In this document: positions 5,989 through 12,208 of the stretch, in pieces | Numbering within the stretch: the first letter of the stretch is position 1 | Layout of the letters: the number at the start of each line of letters is the position of its first letter | Source of the DNA: JABWCE01 sp964355045 | GTDB lineage: Bacteria; Bacteroidota; Bacteroidia; NS11-12g; UBA9320 | Direction: 5' to 3' | DNA length: 13,181 bases | Assembly: GCA_964355045.1 (NCBI GenBank) | Contig: CAYHCM010000101.1 | Span: 1-13,181 of the forward strand | The notes under the pieces: model-generated | Told to the model about the DNA's origin: nothing | Database searches by the model: none | Seen by the model: only the letters and a program-made list of their open reading frames with translations | Position numbers and translations under genes: made by a program

Positions 5989-6570
5989 ATGAACAAAAAA
6001 TCTAATCTAATTATATTTTTAATAATCATTTTGGCTGTGTTTAGCCGTTTGTTTATCACTATTCCTAATTTTTCTGCCATTGGTTCTTTGGCTTTGTTTT
6101 GCGGAGCTTTAGCCAACAGAAATAAGTTTTCAATATTAATTCCATTTGCCGCATTGGTAGCAAGTGATTTAATGTTGGCAGGAACAGGCAGAATGTATTC
6201 CGATTATTTTAAGGACGGATATTTTATGTATGTGTACATCGCTTTTACTATAACATGGCTTATTGGCAAAACCTTAAAAAACCGTATTAAACTTTCAAAT
6301 GTAGTACTAGCTTCAATTGTTGCTTCCGTATCTTTTTTTCTTATTACCAATTTTGGCTCGTGGTTGCAATTGCCATATACTAAAACTTTAGAGGGACTTG
6401 GCCAATCATATATTGCTGGCTTAATGTTTTATAAAAATGAACTGACTTCCAATTTCTTTTTAAATCAGGTAATAGGCGATTTATTTTTTAATGCCATATT
6501 TTTTGGAGGCTATTTTTTAATTTCCCGAAATCTGCCTTCTAAATTGCAACCGATTAAAATTAAGTCCTAA
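5989..6570 (+). CDS. DUF6580-type integral membrane protein
   Basis: Seen: 193 residues, mostly hydrophobic, with five or six membrane segments (about 8-21, 31-44, 48-64, 78-95, 106-124 and 155-178). Motifs are SRLFITIPNFSAIGSLALFCGA (19-40), PFAALVASDLML (51-62) and TNFGSWLQLPYTKTLEGL (120-137). Known: this pattern (an RLF..PNF..IG..ALF.GA start, then LV.SD) is that of DUF6580 membrane proteins, which resemble the substrate-binding S components of ECF vitamin transporters. Inference: a transport role is possible, but no ECF ATPase or T component is nearby and the substrate is unknown. It is a single gene and converges on the minus-strand gene ending at 6578 with only 7 nt between the stop codons. 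Confidence 0.8.
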   Translation: MNKKSNLIIFLIIILAVFSRLFITIPNFSAIGSLALFCGALANRNKFSILIPFAALVASDLMLAGTGRMYSDYFKDGYFMYVYIAFTITWLIGKTLKNRIKLSNVVLASIVASVSFFLITNFGSWLQLPYTKTLEGLGQSYIAGLMFYKNELTSNFFLNQVIGDLFFNAIFFGGYFLISRNLPSKLQPIKIKS

Positions 6571-6584
6571 GCTATTTTTAATCG
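6551..6584. terminator. Inverted repeat across the convergent stop codons, weak bidirectional terminator candidate
   Basis: CGATTAAAA (6551-6559) pairs perfectly with TTTTAATCG (6576-6584) across a 16-nt loop that contains the DUF6580 stop codon; the right arm contains the stop of the convergent gene. The stem is AT-rich and no long T run follows, so termination here is uncertain. Confidence 0.4.
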
Positions 6585-7168
6585 TCATCCTTGTCTTGAA
6601 TTCCCCTTGCAATACGGGTAATAAAGTCTTCAAGATTTTCTCCTTTTTTAATAGGAATTGATTGTAAAGCGTTACTAAAACTATCAATTAATCGGGTATA
6701 TCGGCCAAATATTTCTTTTAACAAATCTTCATCACCCGTTTCCCAATATTTGCCTTCATCCGTCATATTAAAATCAAGCAAATATTTTTCATTCAGGTAT
6801 TTTAAAAGTTGAATAATGAATTTATGGGCTTCAATTCCGGCATACTGGGTTTTGGTAAAAAGCATATAAAGGTATTCTTTTTTATCAGGCTCATCGCTAT
6901 TTCCCCAAAATTCTAAATTTGGAGGGCAACTCATTTTGCCGTTCGAAAGAAAGCTTAACCACACAGGTTCACATTCAGGAAGTGAAAAACAAATTCCATA
7001 AATTTGGTCGTTGTATTCGGTTTTACCAATGGCGTTTGGAGGAAATTCATTTTCAAAAACATGATATTTCCATTTATTTATTTCGGCAATATCTCTTACT
7101 TCATCAATCAATGCGGATAATGAAGCTGCCGGATTAAACCTGCCGTTGTAATGAATAGTTAAGCCCAT
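6578..7168 (-). CDS. Conserved-looking hypothetical cytoplasmic protein
   Basis: I do not recognise a named domain. Seen: 196 residues beginning MGLTIHYNGRFNPAASLSAL, no signal peptide and no membrane segment. The middle has several aromatic and Cys-Pro motifs (YGICFSLPECEPVWLSF, about 57-73; SCPPNLEFWG, 80-89). An acidic C-terminal third with DEGKYWETGDEDLLKEIFGRY precedes a charged tail, QDKDDD. The opening MGLTIHY is one I associate from memory with small hypothetical proteins in several bacterial phyla. It begins 36 nt after the nucleotidyltransferase stop and has its own perfect -7 element only 4 nt before the ATG. It therefore may be transcribed separately from the RAYT-RlaP pair, possibly as a near-leaderless mRNA. 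Codon use looks like its neighbours. Confidence 0.75.
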   Translation of the reverse strand: MGLTIHYNGRFNPAASLSALIDEVRDIAEINKWKYHVFENEFPPNAIGKTEYNDQIYGICFSLPECEPVWLSFLSNGKMSCPPNLEFWGNSDEPDKKEYLYMLFTKTQYAGIEAHKFIIQLLKYLNEKYLLDFNMTDEGKYWETGDEDLLKEIFGRYTRLIDSFSNALQSIPIKKGENLEDFITRIARGIQDKDDD

Positions 7169-7172
7169 GCTA

Positions 7173-7180
7173 CAAATTTA
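7173..7180 (-). promoter_or_regulatory. -7 promoter element of the hypothetical gene, 4 nt before its ATG
   Basis: The minus strand reads TAAATTTG, a perfect TAnnTTTG, then TAGC and the ATG at 7168. A transcript from here would begin at or very near the start codon. AT-rich sequence makes chance matches possible. Confidence 0.45.
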
Positions 7181-7204
7181 TTTATTTTTAACATTTAATA
7201 ATTA

Positions 7205-7975
7205 CTATTCCCATGCCTCGTCAATGGTTTCCTTAAATAATTCATCAAGCAAACGGGTTTCCGGCTGATTGGTTTTGGGAGTTGAATTAACATACTCATT
7301 ATAAAAATTTATTTTTTCTTCCAAAAAATCATTGAGTATTTTATTCTGTAATTCTTCTTTCATTTCGTCTCCGGCTATTTTGCGGATTAATAAATTTTCA
7401 ATTTCTTTTTTCACTCTTTCATCTTTTAATTGGCTTTCTAATAGAGTTTGAAATTCCATTGGAGCCATGGTGTTCTTTTCTTTAATCCAATCGCAGGCAA
7501 GCATGGGGCGTAAAACATAGAAATATTTTTTTGTCCTGACTTTTTCTTTCAAAAGGTAAGTTTGGTAATTGCGTTCGGCCATGTGCAAGTAATGATGAAT
7601 GCACGATTTTGGATTAAAAAATTGATTGGATAATTCCCTGAGTTTACTGGCAGTTGAAAATTTTTCAAGATAAACAATAGGGCTACGCAACCACTCCAAC
7701 ATAGGTGGATTTGATTTTCGGAAAAGTCGCAAAGCCTTTTTCAATTCCCAGCCGGCAAGGTCAATATCGTTGGGCAATATTTCTTCCTGACTATCTTTTT
7801 TTTCATCAATTTTTAAATACCAATCCAGCCTGTGAATGTAGATATAGCGAATATCCCAATCGCTGTCAGTAGACTCAAAACCCCAGGCACGGCTGCCACT
7901 TTCCACGGCATATAAAACTTTAATGTCGTGTTTTTGTTCAAGGTTATGGAGTTCTTTTATTATTTGGTCGGTCAT
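7205..7975 (-). CDS. RlaP/YcgL-type predicted nucleotidyltransferase (PF10127-like)
   Basis: Seen: 256 residues. The N-terminal nucleotidyltransferase core is ESGSRAWGFESTDSDWDIRY (25-44): the GS of the polymerase-beta fold at 27-28, then metal-binding Asp39 and Asp41, with a probable third acidic residue in NDIDLAGWELKKAL (about Asp72). It continues FRKSNPPMLEWLRSPIVYL (90-108) and an all-helical C-terminal half with HYLHMAERNYQTYL and KKYFYVLRPMLACDWI. Known: this is the YcgL (COG3541) family, also called RlaP, a DNA-polymerase-beta-like nucleotidyltransferase predicted to act in RNA repair. The reaction of most members is unproven. Its ATG lies 6 nt after the RAYT stop codon, so the two are likely cotranscribed. 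No RNA ligase or kinase-phosphatase gene is in the window. Confidence 0.85.
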   Translation of the reverse strand: MTDQIIKELHNLEQKHDIKVLYAVESGSRAWGFESTDSDWDIRYIYIHRLDWYLKIDEKKDSQEEILPNDIDLAGWELKKALRLFRKSNPPMLEWLRSPIVYLEKFSTASKLRELSNQFFNPKSCIHHYLHMAERNYQTYLLKEKVRTKKYFYVLRPMLACDWIKEKNTMAPMEFQTLLESQLKDERVKKEIENLLIRKIAGDEMKEELQNKILNDFLEEKINFYNEYVNSTPKTNQPETRLLDELFKETIDEAWE

Positions 7976-7981
7976 TTGGTT

Positions 7982-8650
7982 TTAGGTTGCTTTATAAAAT
8001 TTATCCTCGGCCCATTTGTCCGGATTATTTATTATGTAATCCGAAATGCGTTGATAGGATTGTTCGTTACGAATGATATGTTCGTAATAATCTCGTTGCC
8101 ACAATTTTCCCATAGTTTCATTTCTTAATTTAAAAATTTCCAGACATGAATTTGATACTAATGATTTATAAGCTCCAATTATGTCGGAAATTGTTGGAGT
8201 TTTTGAATTTGACGAATTCCTTGTTGTTGTCGTCGTCGGGGCGGGGTTTACCCCCGCCCATTTTTCAATTTCAGTATTTTTTTCAATGGCGAAATTTTGG
8301 GCGGGGGTAAACCCCGCCCCGACATCAACAGTTGCTAAGGCTAAGGTAGCTGTGACATCATTCAATCCGATAATACCATGCATATGATTCGGCATTATTT
8401 GAAACACATCTAATTCGAAATTTGTAAACCGGTCTGCTAATTTCAACCATTCATCATATGCTATTTGTCCGAACTCATTCATTTCCATCACGGCTATGTT
8501 TGATTTCAATACAATTTCACCAAACCGACATTGCATATTTTGACAACAAATAGTAATAAAATATAACCCAGCCTTTGAATAATCATATCCTTTTAGCCGA
8601 ATTGATCTGCGATGATGAATTTGAGGATTATATTTTGGTTTGCCAGCCAT
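7982..8650 (-). CDS. REP-associated tyrosine transposase (RAYT, Y1/HUH family)
   Basis: Seen: 222 residues. The start HHRRSIRLKGYDYSKAGLYFITI (12-34), the metal-binding HUH motif in MPNHMHGII (86-94, His89 and His91) and the catalytic-Tyr block WQRDYYEHIIRNEQSYQRI (184-202, Tyr188 or Tyr189) are all intact. So is the end DYIINNPDKWAEDKFY. Known: RAYTs are single-strand-acting relatives of IS200/IS605 transposases that process REP palindromes; they are often single copy and domesticated. Odd: residues 110-139 are encoded by an inverted pair of GC-rich REP-like hairpins (8235-8323), giving VGAGFTPA and WAGVNPAP around a 15-residue spacer. The following Thr run (138-143) comes from ACA/ACG repeats. 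The frame is unbroken and all catalytic motifs remain, so the protein may still work. The start ATG at 8650 follows a perfect -7 element at 8676-8683. Confidence 0.92.
   Translation of the reverse strand: MAGKPKYNPQIHHRRSIRLKGYDYSKAGLYFITICCQNMQCRFGEIVLKSNIAVMEMNEFGQIAYDEWLKLADRFTNFELDVFQIMPNHMHGIIGLNDVTATLALATVDVGAGFTPAQNFAIEKNTEIEKWAGVNPAPTTTTTRNSSNSKTPTISDIIGAYKSLVSNSCLEIFKLRNETMGKLWQRDYYEHIIRNEQSYQRISDYIINNPDKWAEDKFYKAT
8235..8259. repeat. REP-like palindrome, left copy (in frame inside the RAYT gene)
   Basis: A 25-nt unit beginning GTCG and containing GGGCGGGG-TTTAC-CCCCGCCC (8239-8259), a hairpin with an 8-bp GC stem. It is the exact reverse complement of 8299-8323. The 5-prime GTCG foot resembles the tetranucleotide that RAYTs recognise beside REP hairpins, though this exact tetramer as a target is an inference. 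Confidence 0.85.
8299..8323. repeat. REP-like palindrome, right copy, inverted (completes a BIME-like pair)
   Basis: Exact 25-nt reverse complement of 8235-8259, separated by 39 nt. Within the spacer AATTTC (8267-8272) and GAAATT (8291-8296) can also pair. The two copies have their GTCG feet at the outer ends, the layout of an inverted REP pair (BIME). Confidence 0.85.
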
Positions 8651-8675
8651 TATTCATTTATTCTGAGTTATACCT

Positions 8676-8683
8676 CAAAAATA
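8676..8683 (-). promoter_or_regulatory. -7 promoter element of the RAYT gene
   Basis: The minus strand reads TATTTTTG, a perfect TAnnTTTG, 25 nt before the ATG at 8650. It lies within an imperfect inverted repeat (TTATTCT 8658-8664 with AGAATAA 8684-8690, plus GAG 8665-8667 with CTC 8674-8676) that could also act as a weak terminator for the upstream ser operon. Confidence 0.45.
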
Positions 8684-8722
8684 AGAATAATAAATCATCT
8701 GAAAAAAATGATATATAAATTT

Positions 8723-9940
8723 CTAAAACTTCTGAACAATCATGCCACCCCGTAATTTAGGTTCTATATAAGTTGACTTGGGCGGCATTGTTTTGTTTGC
8801 ATCAGCTACTTTTTTTACTTCGTTAAACGATATTGGATAATTTGAAATTACCATATCAATATTACCTTTTGAAAGAAGTTTTTTTATGGAATTAAAATCT
8901 TCCATGGATGAAATATACGACAAACGCTGATCAGTGCGGGGATGATGAATATCCATAATGGGTATAAAAAATTTTTTTTCTAAAATGGAAACATCTAAGT
9001 GAGCTTCAGGATTATTGGTTTTAGGTTCTTTTTTTAAGGTTAATTTTAATGACAAATCACGGGTTAATAATCCAAACTGTGAATGGCGTTCAGGTTTAAA
9101 AAGTTCTCCCACTTTAAAATTTTCAACTTCAAAATAGATTTGTATTTTTTCTTTTAAATTTTTTAATTCTTCTGGTATAATTCCATGAAGTAACCGATGA
9201 AATGATTCAATATGAAATTGGTTTTCATCCAACAAAAAAACCATAAAATAGCGATTGATTGGTTCCGGATTTCGTTTATAATTTCGGATTGTAGATGCAC
9301 AGCGGTGATGCCCGTCGGCTATATAAAAAGCAGGAATTTCATTGAATTTTTCAGCAATCATTTCTAATTCTTCTGATTTATTTACCAACCAAATAATATG
9401 TTCTTTGTCATCAATTGTTTTAAAATCATATTCAGGATTTTTTAAAGTTGCTTCCGCAATAAGTTCATCAATGGCTGATGAATGTTGATGTCCCATTAAT
9501 ACGGGCTCGCCCAGAACTTCGGTAAAATGCAATTGTTTATACAAATATTCCTCGCGAACTACTTTGGTTTGTTCATGTTTTTTTATGCTATTATTTTCCA
9601 AATCCAAAACATCTACCAGTCCAATAATTCCGGTATAGGTACGGCCTGATGCATGGTCAATTTGCCTGTAAACATAATAGGAAGGAATTTTATCCTGAAA
9701 CAAATCGCCTGATTCTATTTTTTGATTGATAAATCCTGAACCAATGCTGAAAAAATGTTCGATTGGTTTTTTAACAGAGCTTAATAAATTTTGTTTGGTA
9801 ACATAATAATAACTCTCGGTATTTAATTTCATATCTGCCAATACCTCCTCCTGATTTTTAAAATCAGAGGTCTTGGCTGAAAATTTCGCTACGTTATCTT
9901 TGGTTGGTCGTAATGCTCTGAAAGGTAAAAATACAGGCAT
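8723..9940 (-). CDS. DUF1015 family protein, third gene of the serine operon
   Basis: Seen: 405 residues. The start VFLPFRALRPTKDN, the block YRQIDHASGRTYTGIIGLVDV (91-111), KHEQTKVVREEYLYKQL (121-137), the signature FYIADGHHRCASTIRNY (205-221) and YFMVFLLDENQFHIESFHRLL (231-251) place it in DUF1015 (PF06245, COG4198). Known: this family often sits beside serA and serC; the ADGHHR motif recalls the ParB/sulfiredoxin-like superfamily, which includes archaeal free-serine kinases, so a role in serine or phosphoserine metabolism is plausible but unproven. Odd: the PPYDV motif I expect around residues 22-27 is not seen; AKTSDF stands there. Its ATG (9938-9940) directly follows the serA stop (TAAATG), which implies translational coupling. 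Confidence 0.88.
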   Translation of the reverse strand: MPVFLPFRALRPTKDNVAKFSAKTSDFKNQEEVLADMKLNTESYYYVTKQNLLSSVKKPIEHFFSIGSGFINQKIESGDLFQDKIPSYYVYRQIDHASGRTYTGIIGLVDVLDLENNSIKKHEQTKVVREEYLYKQLHFTEVLGEPVLMGHQHSSAIDELIAEATLKNPEYDFKTIDDKEHIIWLVNKSEELEMIAEKFNEIPAFYIADGHHRCASTIRNYKRNPEPINRYFMVFLLDENQFHIESFHRLLHGIIPEELKNLKEKIQIYFEVENFKVGELFKPERHSQFGLLTRDLSLKLTLKKEPKTNNPEAHLDVSILEKKFFIPIMDIHHPRTDQRLSYISSMEDFNSIKKLLSKGNIDMVISNYPISFNEVKKVADANKTMPPKSTYIEPKLRGGMIVQKF

Positions 9941-10900
9941 TTAATTTTTGAAATGGTTAATAATTATAGTAGCTATTTCTTTGCCAATACGTTCCTGAGC
10001 CTCCTTGGTAGATGCCCCCACGTGGGCACTTACCGATACATTGGGCAAGCCAATAAAATCTGTAAAAGTTGGAGGTTCCTGTGCAAATACATCTACACCG
10101 GCAAATGCCAAAGTGCCGTTTTTTAAAGCTTCGGTCATGGCTTTTTCAGCCACTACTCCTCCCCTTGCGCAATTCACCAATCCGGCTCCTTTTTTCATCA
10201 GGTCAAATTCGGGGCCTCCAATAACAGCCTCAGTTCCGCCGGGTACATGCATGGTTATAAAATCCGAATTTTGTAAAACAAAATCTTTTGGTGACATCGT
10301 TATTTTAATTCGTATCGGATTTAATTTTAAAGCATCGTGAAACGATATTTCAATTTCCTTAGCCTTAAAAAATGGATCGAAGGCCAGTACATTCATCCCG
10401 CTGCCTATGGCTATTTTGGCTACCTCCTGCCCTATTCTTCCAAAACCAAAAATTCCCAAAGTTTTACCTTTCAACTCAATGCCTTTGGATGCTGAATTTT
10501 TAAGCTCTTTAAAATTTCCTGAAGGGTTAAGAGGTAAATCTTTATTAGATAAATTTAAAAACCGGCATCCTGAATATAAATGAGCAAAGACCAATTCAGC
10601 CACTGAAACTGATGATGCCGCCGGGGTATTAACCACCGGAATACCTTTGGATTTTGCATAAGCACTATCAATATTATCAATACCCACCCCACCGCGGCCT
10701 ATAAGTTTTAAATTAATACCAGCATCTATTACTTCTTTTGTAACTTTAGTAGCGCTTCTTACTAATAAAATATCATATTCAGCTATTTTATCAGCCAATT
10801 CGTTTTGGGGAATAAAATTAGTTTCTACCTTAAAACCTGCCGCTTCCAGGAGTTGTAACCCTGCTTTATTTATTCCATCATTCGCTAAAATTTTTGTCAT
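9941..10900 (-). CDS. serA: D-3-phosphoglycerate dehydrogenase, short form without ACT domain
   Basis: Seen: 319 residues. The NAD-binding Rossmann loop GIFGFGRIGQEVA is at 149-161 (Gly152, Gly154, Gly157), with Asp175 after beta-2. The D-2-hydroxyacid dehydrogenase catalytic residues are Arg246 (NCARGG), Glu275 (FAQEPP) and His293 (SAHVGAST). IGRGGVGIDNID (67-78) and VNTPAASSVSVAEL (90-103) are the family's conserved substrate-side blocks. The enzyme oxidises 3-phosphoglycerate to 3-phosphohydroxypyruvate, the first step of serine synthesis. The protein ends right after the catalytic domain, so it lacks the C-terminal ACT domain that gives serine feedback in longer SerA forms. Its start lies 6 nt after the serC stop and its stop abuts the DUF1015 ATG. 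Other D-2-hydroxyacid dehydrogenases look alike, but the neighbours support SerA. Confidence 0.93.
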   Translation of the reverse strand: MTKILANDGINKAGLQLLEAAGFKVETNFIPQNELADKIAEYDILLVRSATKVTKEVIDAGINLKLIGRGGVGIDNIDSAYAKSKGIPVVNTPAASSVSVAELVFAHLYSGCRFLNLSNKDLPLNPSGNFKELKNSASKGIELKGKTLGIFGFGRIGQEVAKIAIGSGMNVLAFDPFFKAKEIEISFHDALKLNPIRIKITMSPKDFVLQNSDFITMHVPGGTEAVIGGPEFDLMKKGAGLVNCARGGVVAEKAMTEALKNGTLAFAGVDVFAQEPPTFTDFIGLPNVSVSAHVGASTKEAQERIGKEIATIIINHFKN

Positions 10901-10906
10901 CTGAAT

Positions 10907-11974
10907 TTAGGGTTTAAAATTTTTCATAACATCTACCAAAACCTGAACACTTTCAATAGGCAAGGCATTATACATGGAAGCCCTGAAACCACCGACTGAG
11001 CGGTGACCTTTGATTCCATTAATATGAGCTTCTTTACACAATTTAAGGAAATTTTCGGTATGGGTTTCGTTGTTCATTACAAATGTTACATTCATCCAAC
11101 TTCGGTCTTCTTTAACAGTGGTTCCTCTAAAAAAATCATTTCTGTCAATTTCAGCATAAAGCAATTCCTGCTTCGCTCTATTGCGTTCTTCCATTTTTTC
11201 CAATCCCATTTCTTTCACCCATTTCAGAACCTGTAAGGAGCAATACACTGCAAATACAGGCGGTGTATTATACATACTTTCCTTACTAAAATGATTTCGG
11301 TAATCGAGCATGCTTGGAATTTTCTTTGTAATTTTTTCTAATAATTCTTTTTTTAAAATTACCAATGTGGCTCCAGCCGGCCCCATGTTTTTTTGAGCTC
11401 CTGCATAAATCAAATCAAATTTTTTGGCATCTATCCGTTTGCTGAAAATATCCGAACTCATATCACAAAACAAAGGCACCGGGCTATCAGGAACAGATAG
11501 CATTTGAGTGCCGTAAATAGTGTTATTACTGGTGTAATGGAAATAATCGGCATCCGTTGGTATTGTAAAATTTTTGGGAATGAACGTGTAATTTTTCTCT
11601 TCGCTGCTTGCTACCACATCCACTTCACCAAAATATTTTGCTTCCTTAACAGCATTGGCAGCCCAAACCCCGGTTTTAAGATAGGCCGCTTTAGTATTTA
11701 AAAAATTATAAGGTACCATGCAAAACTGCAAACTGGCACCTCCCTGTAAATAAACGCAATCATAATCATCGCCCAAACCTAATATTTCCAATGGCAATTT
11801 TCGGGCTTCGGTCATTACACTTACAAACTCCTTATCGCGGTGCGAAACCTCAATAAGAGAAAGATTAGTTCCCATAAAATTTTGAAGGGCAGATATGGAA
11901 TTGTCAATGGCCTGACTGGGCAAAATACCCGGCCCGGCTGAGAAATTATGCACTTTTGGAATTGGAATTAACAT
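10907..11974 (-). CDS. serC: Phosphoserine aminotransferase
   Basis: Seen: about 355 residues from the ATG at 11974, with HNFSAGPGILP near the start, SLIEVSHRDKEF, VYLQGGASLQF (phosphate-binding GGAS), YLKTGVWAANA, HYTSNNTIYGTQ, CDMSSDIFSKRID and the PLP lysine in YAGAQKNMGPAG (Lys195). The end KGHRSVGGFRASMYNALP is also typical. Known: it transfers the amino group from glutamate to 3-phosphohydroxypyruvate to give O-phosphoserine; it is a class V PLP enzyme and a cytoplasmic dimer. Start choice: the frame also opens at a TTG at 11983, but that codon is the end of the -7 element. A GTG at 11953, which would give MHNFSAGP, is a further option and fits relatives that begin close to HNFSAGP. It heads the serC-serA-DUF1015 operon. 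Confidence 0.94.
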   Translation of the reverse strand: MLIPIPKVHNFSAGPGILPSQAIDNSISALQNFMGTNLSLIEVSHRDKEFVSVMTEARKLPLEILGLGDDYDCVYLQGGASLQFCMVPYNFLNTKAAYLKTGVWAANAVKEAKYFGEVDVVASSEEKNYTFIPKNFTIPTDADYFHYTSNNTIYGTQMLSVPDSPVPLFCDMSSDIFSKRIDAKKFDLIYAGAQKNMGPAGATLVILKKELLEKITKKIPSMLDYRNHFSKESMYNTPPVFAVYCSLQVLKWVKEMGLEKMEERNRAKQELLYAEIDRNDFFRGTTVKEDRSWMNVTFVMNNETHTENFLKLCKEAHINGIKGHRSVGGFRASMYNALPIESVQVLVDVMKNFKP

Positions 11975-11980
11975 AGGCCG

Positions 11981-11988
11981 CAAAGCTA
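11981..11988 (-). promoter_or_regulatory. -7 promoter element of the serC-serA-DUF1015 operon
   Basis: The minus strand reads TAGCTTTG, a perfect TAnnTTTG, then CGGCCT and the ATG at 11974. If used, the mRNA starts within a few bases of that ATG, making serC nearly leaderless, or gives a leader of about 20 nt if the GTG at 11953 is the true start. Confidence 0.55.
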
Positions 11989-12157
11989 CATTTTTTTTAA
12001 GGTTTGCTATTACCTATAGATTAGGGATTCTGTTTAAATATTCTGCAATTTTTCTTTAAGAAAACAGCTTCGAAAAATTGATTCATTTAAATTGTACGTT
12101 TCTGTACCTTAATTTAAACAATGCATATTTTATTAAGTTATTTAAGGCTCTGTTAAT

Positions 12158-12165
12158 TAGGTTTG
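12158..12165 (+). promoter_or_regulatory. -7 promoter element of the secreted hypothetical gene
   Basis: TAGGTTTG followed by CA is a perfect TAnnTTTG. It leaves about 43 nt to the ATG at 12209, including the inverted repeat at 12165-12189. Confidence 0.5.
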
Positions 12166-12189
12166 CAAGCCTTTTAATTATTGGCTTGC
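12165..12189. promoter_or_regulatory. 7-bp inverted repeat in the leader of the secreted hypothetical gene
   Basis: GCAAGCC (12165-12171) and GGCTTGC (12183-12189) pair exactly across 11 nt. It starts on the last base of the -7 element and ends 19 nt before the ATG, so it could be a regulator site or a 5-prime RNA hairpin. Confidence 0.4.
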
Positions 12190-12208
12190 CATTTGCCTTA
12201 TAATTTTT

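Noticed and set aside
8181..8387. Plus-strand open frame reading VGAGFTPA ... WAGVNPAP
   Set aside because: It is the mirror image of the REP pair within the RAYT gene on the opposite strand; it has no promoter and no other recognisable sequence.
8695..8713. Inverted repeat ATCAT/ATGAT after the DUF1015 stop as a terminator
   Set aside because: Only 5 bp and AT-only apart from one pair; too weak to call.
10005..10340. Plus-strand frame of 111 codons inside serA
   Set aside because: Antisense shadow of conserved SerA catalytic motifs.
11975..11983. TTG start adding three residues to SerC
   Set aside because: The TTG is part of the -7 element TAGCTTTG, so it would not be in the transcript.
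11989..12157. Riboswitch or leader RNA in the serC / secreted-protein divergent gap
   Set aside because: The serC promoter sits at the start codon, leaving no leader, and no conserved riboswitch pattern was seen on the other strand.
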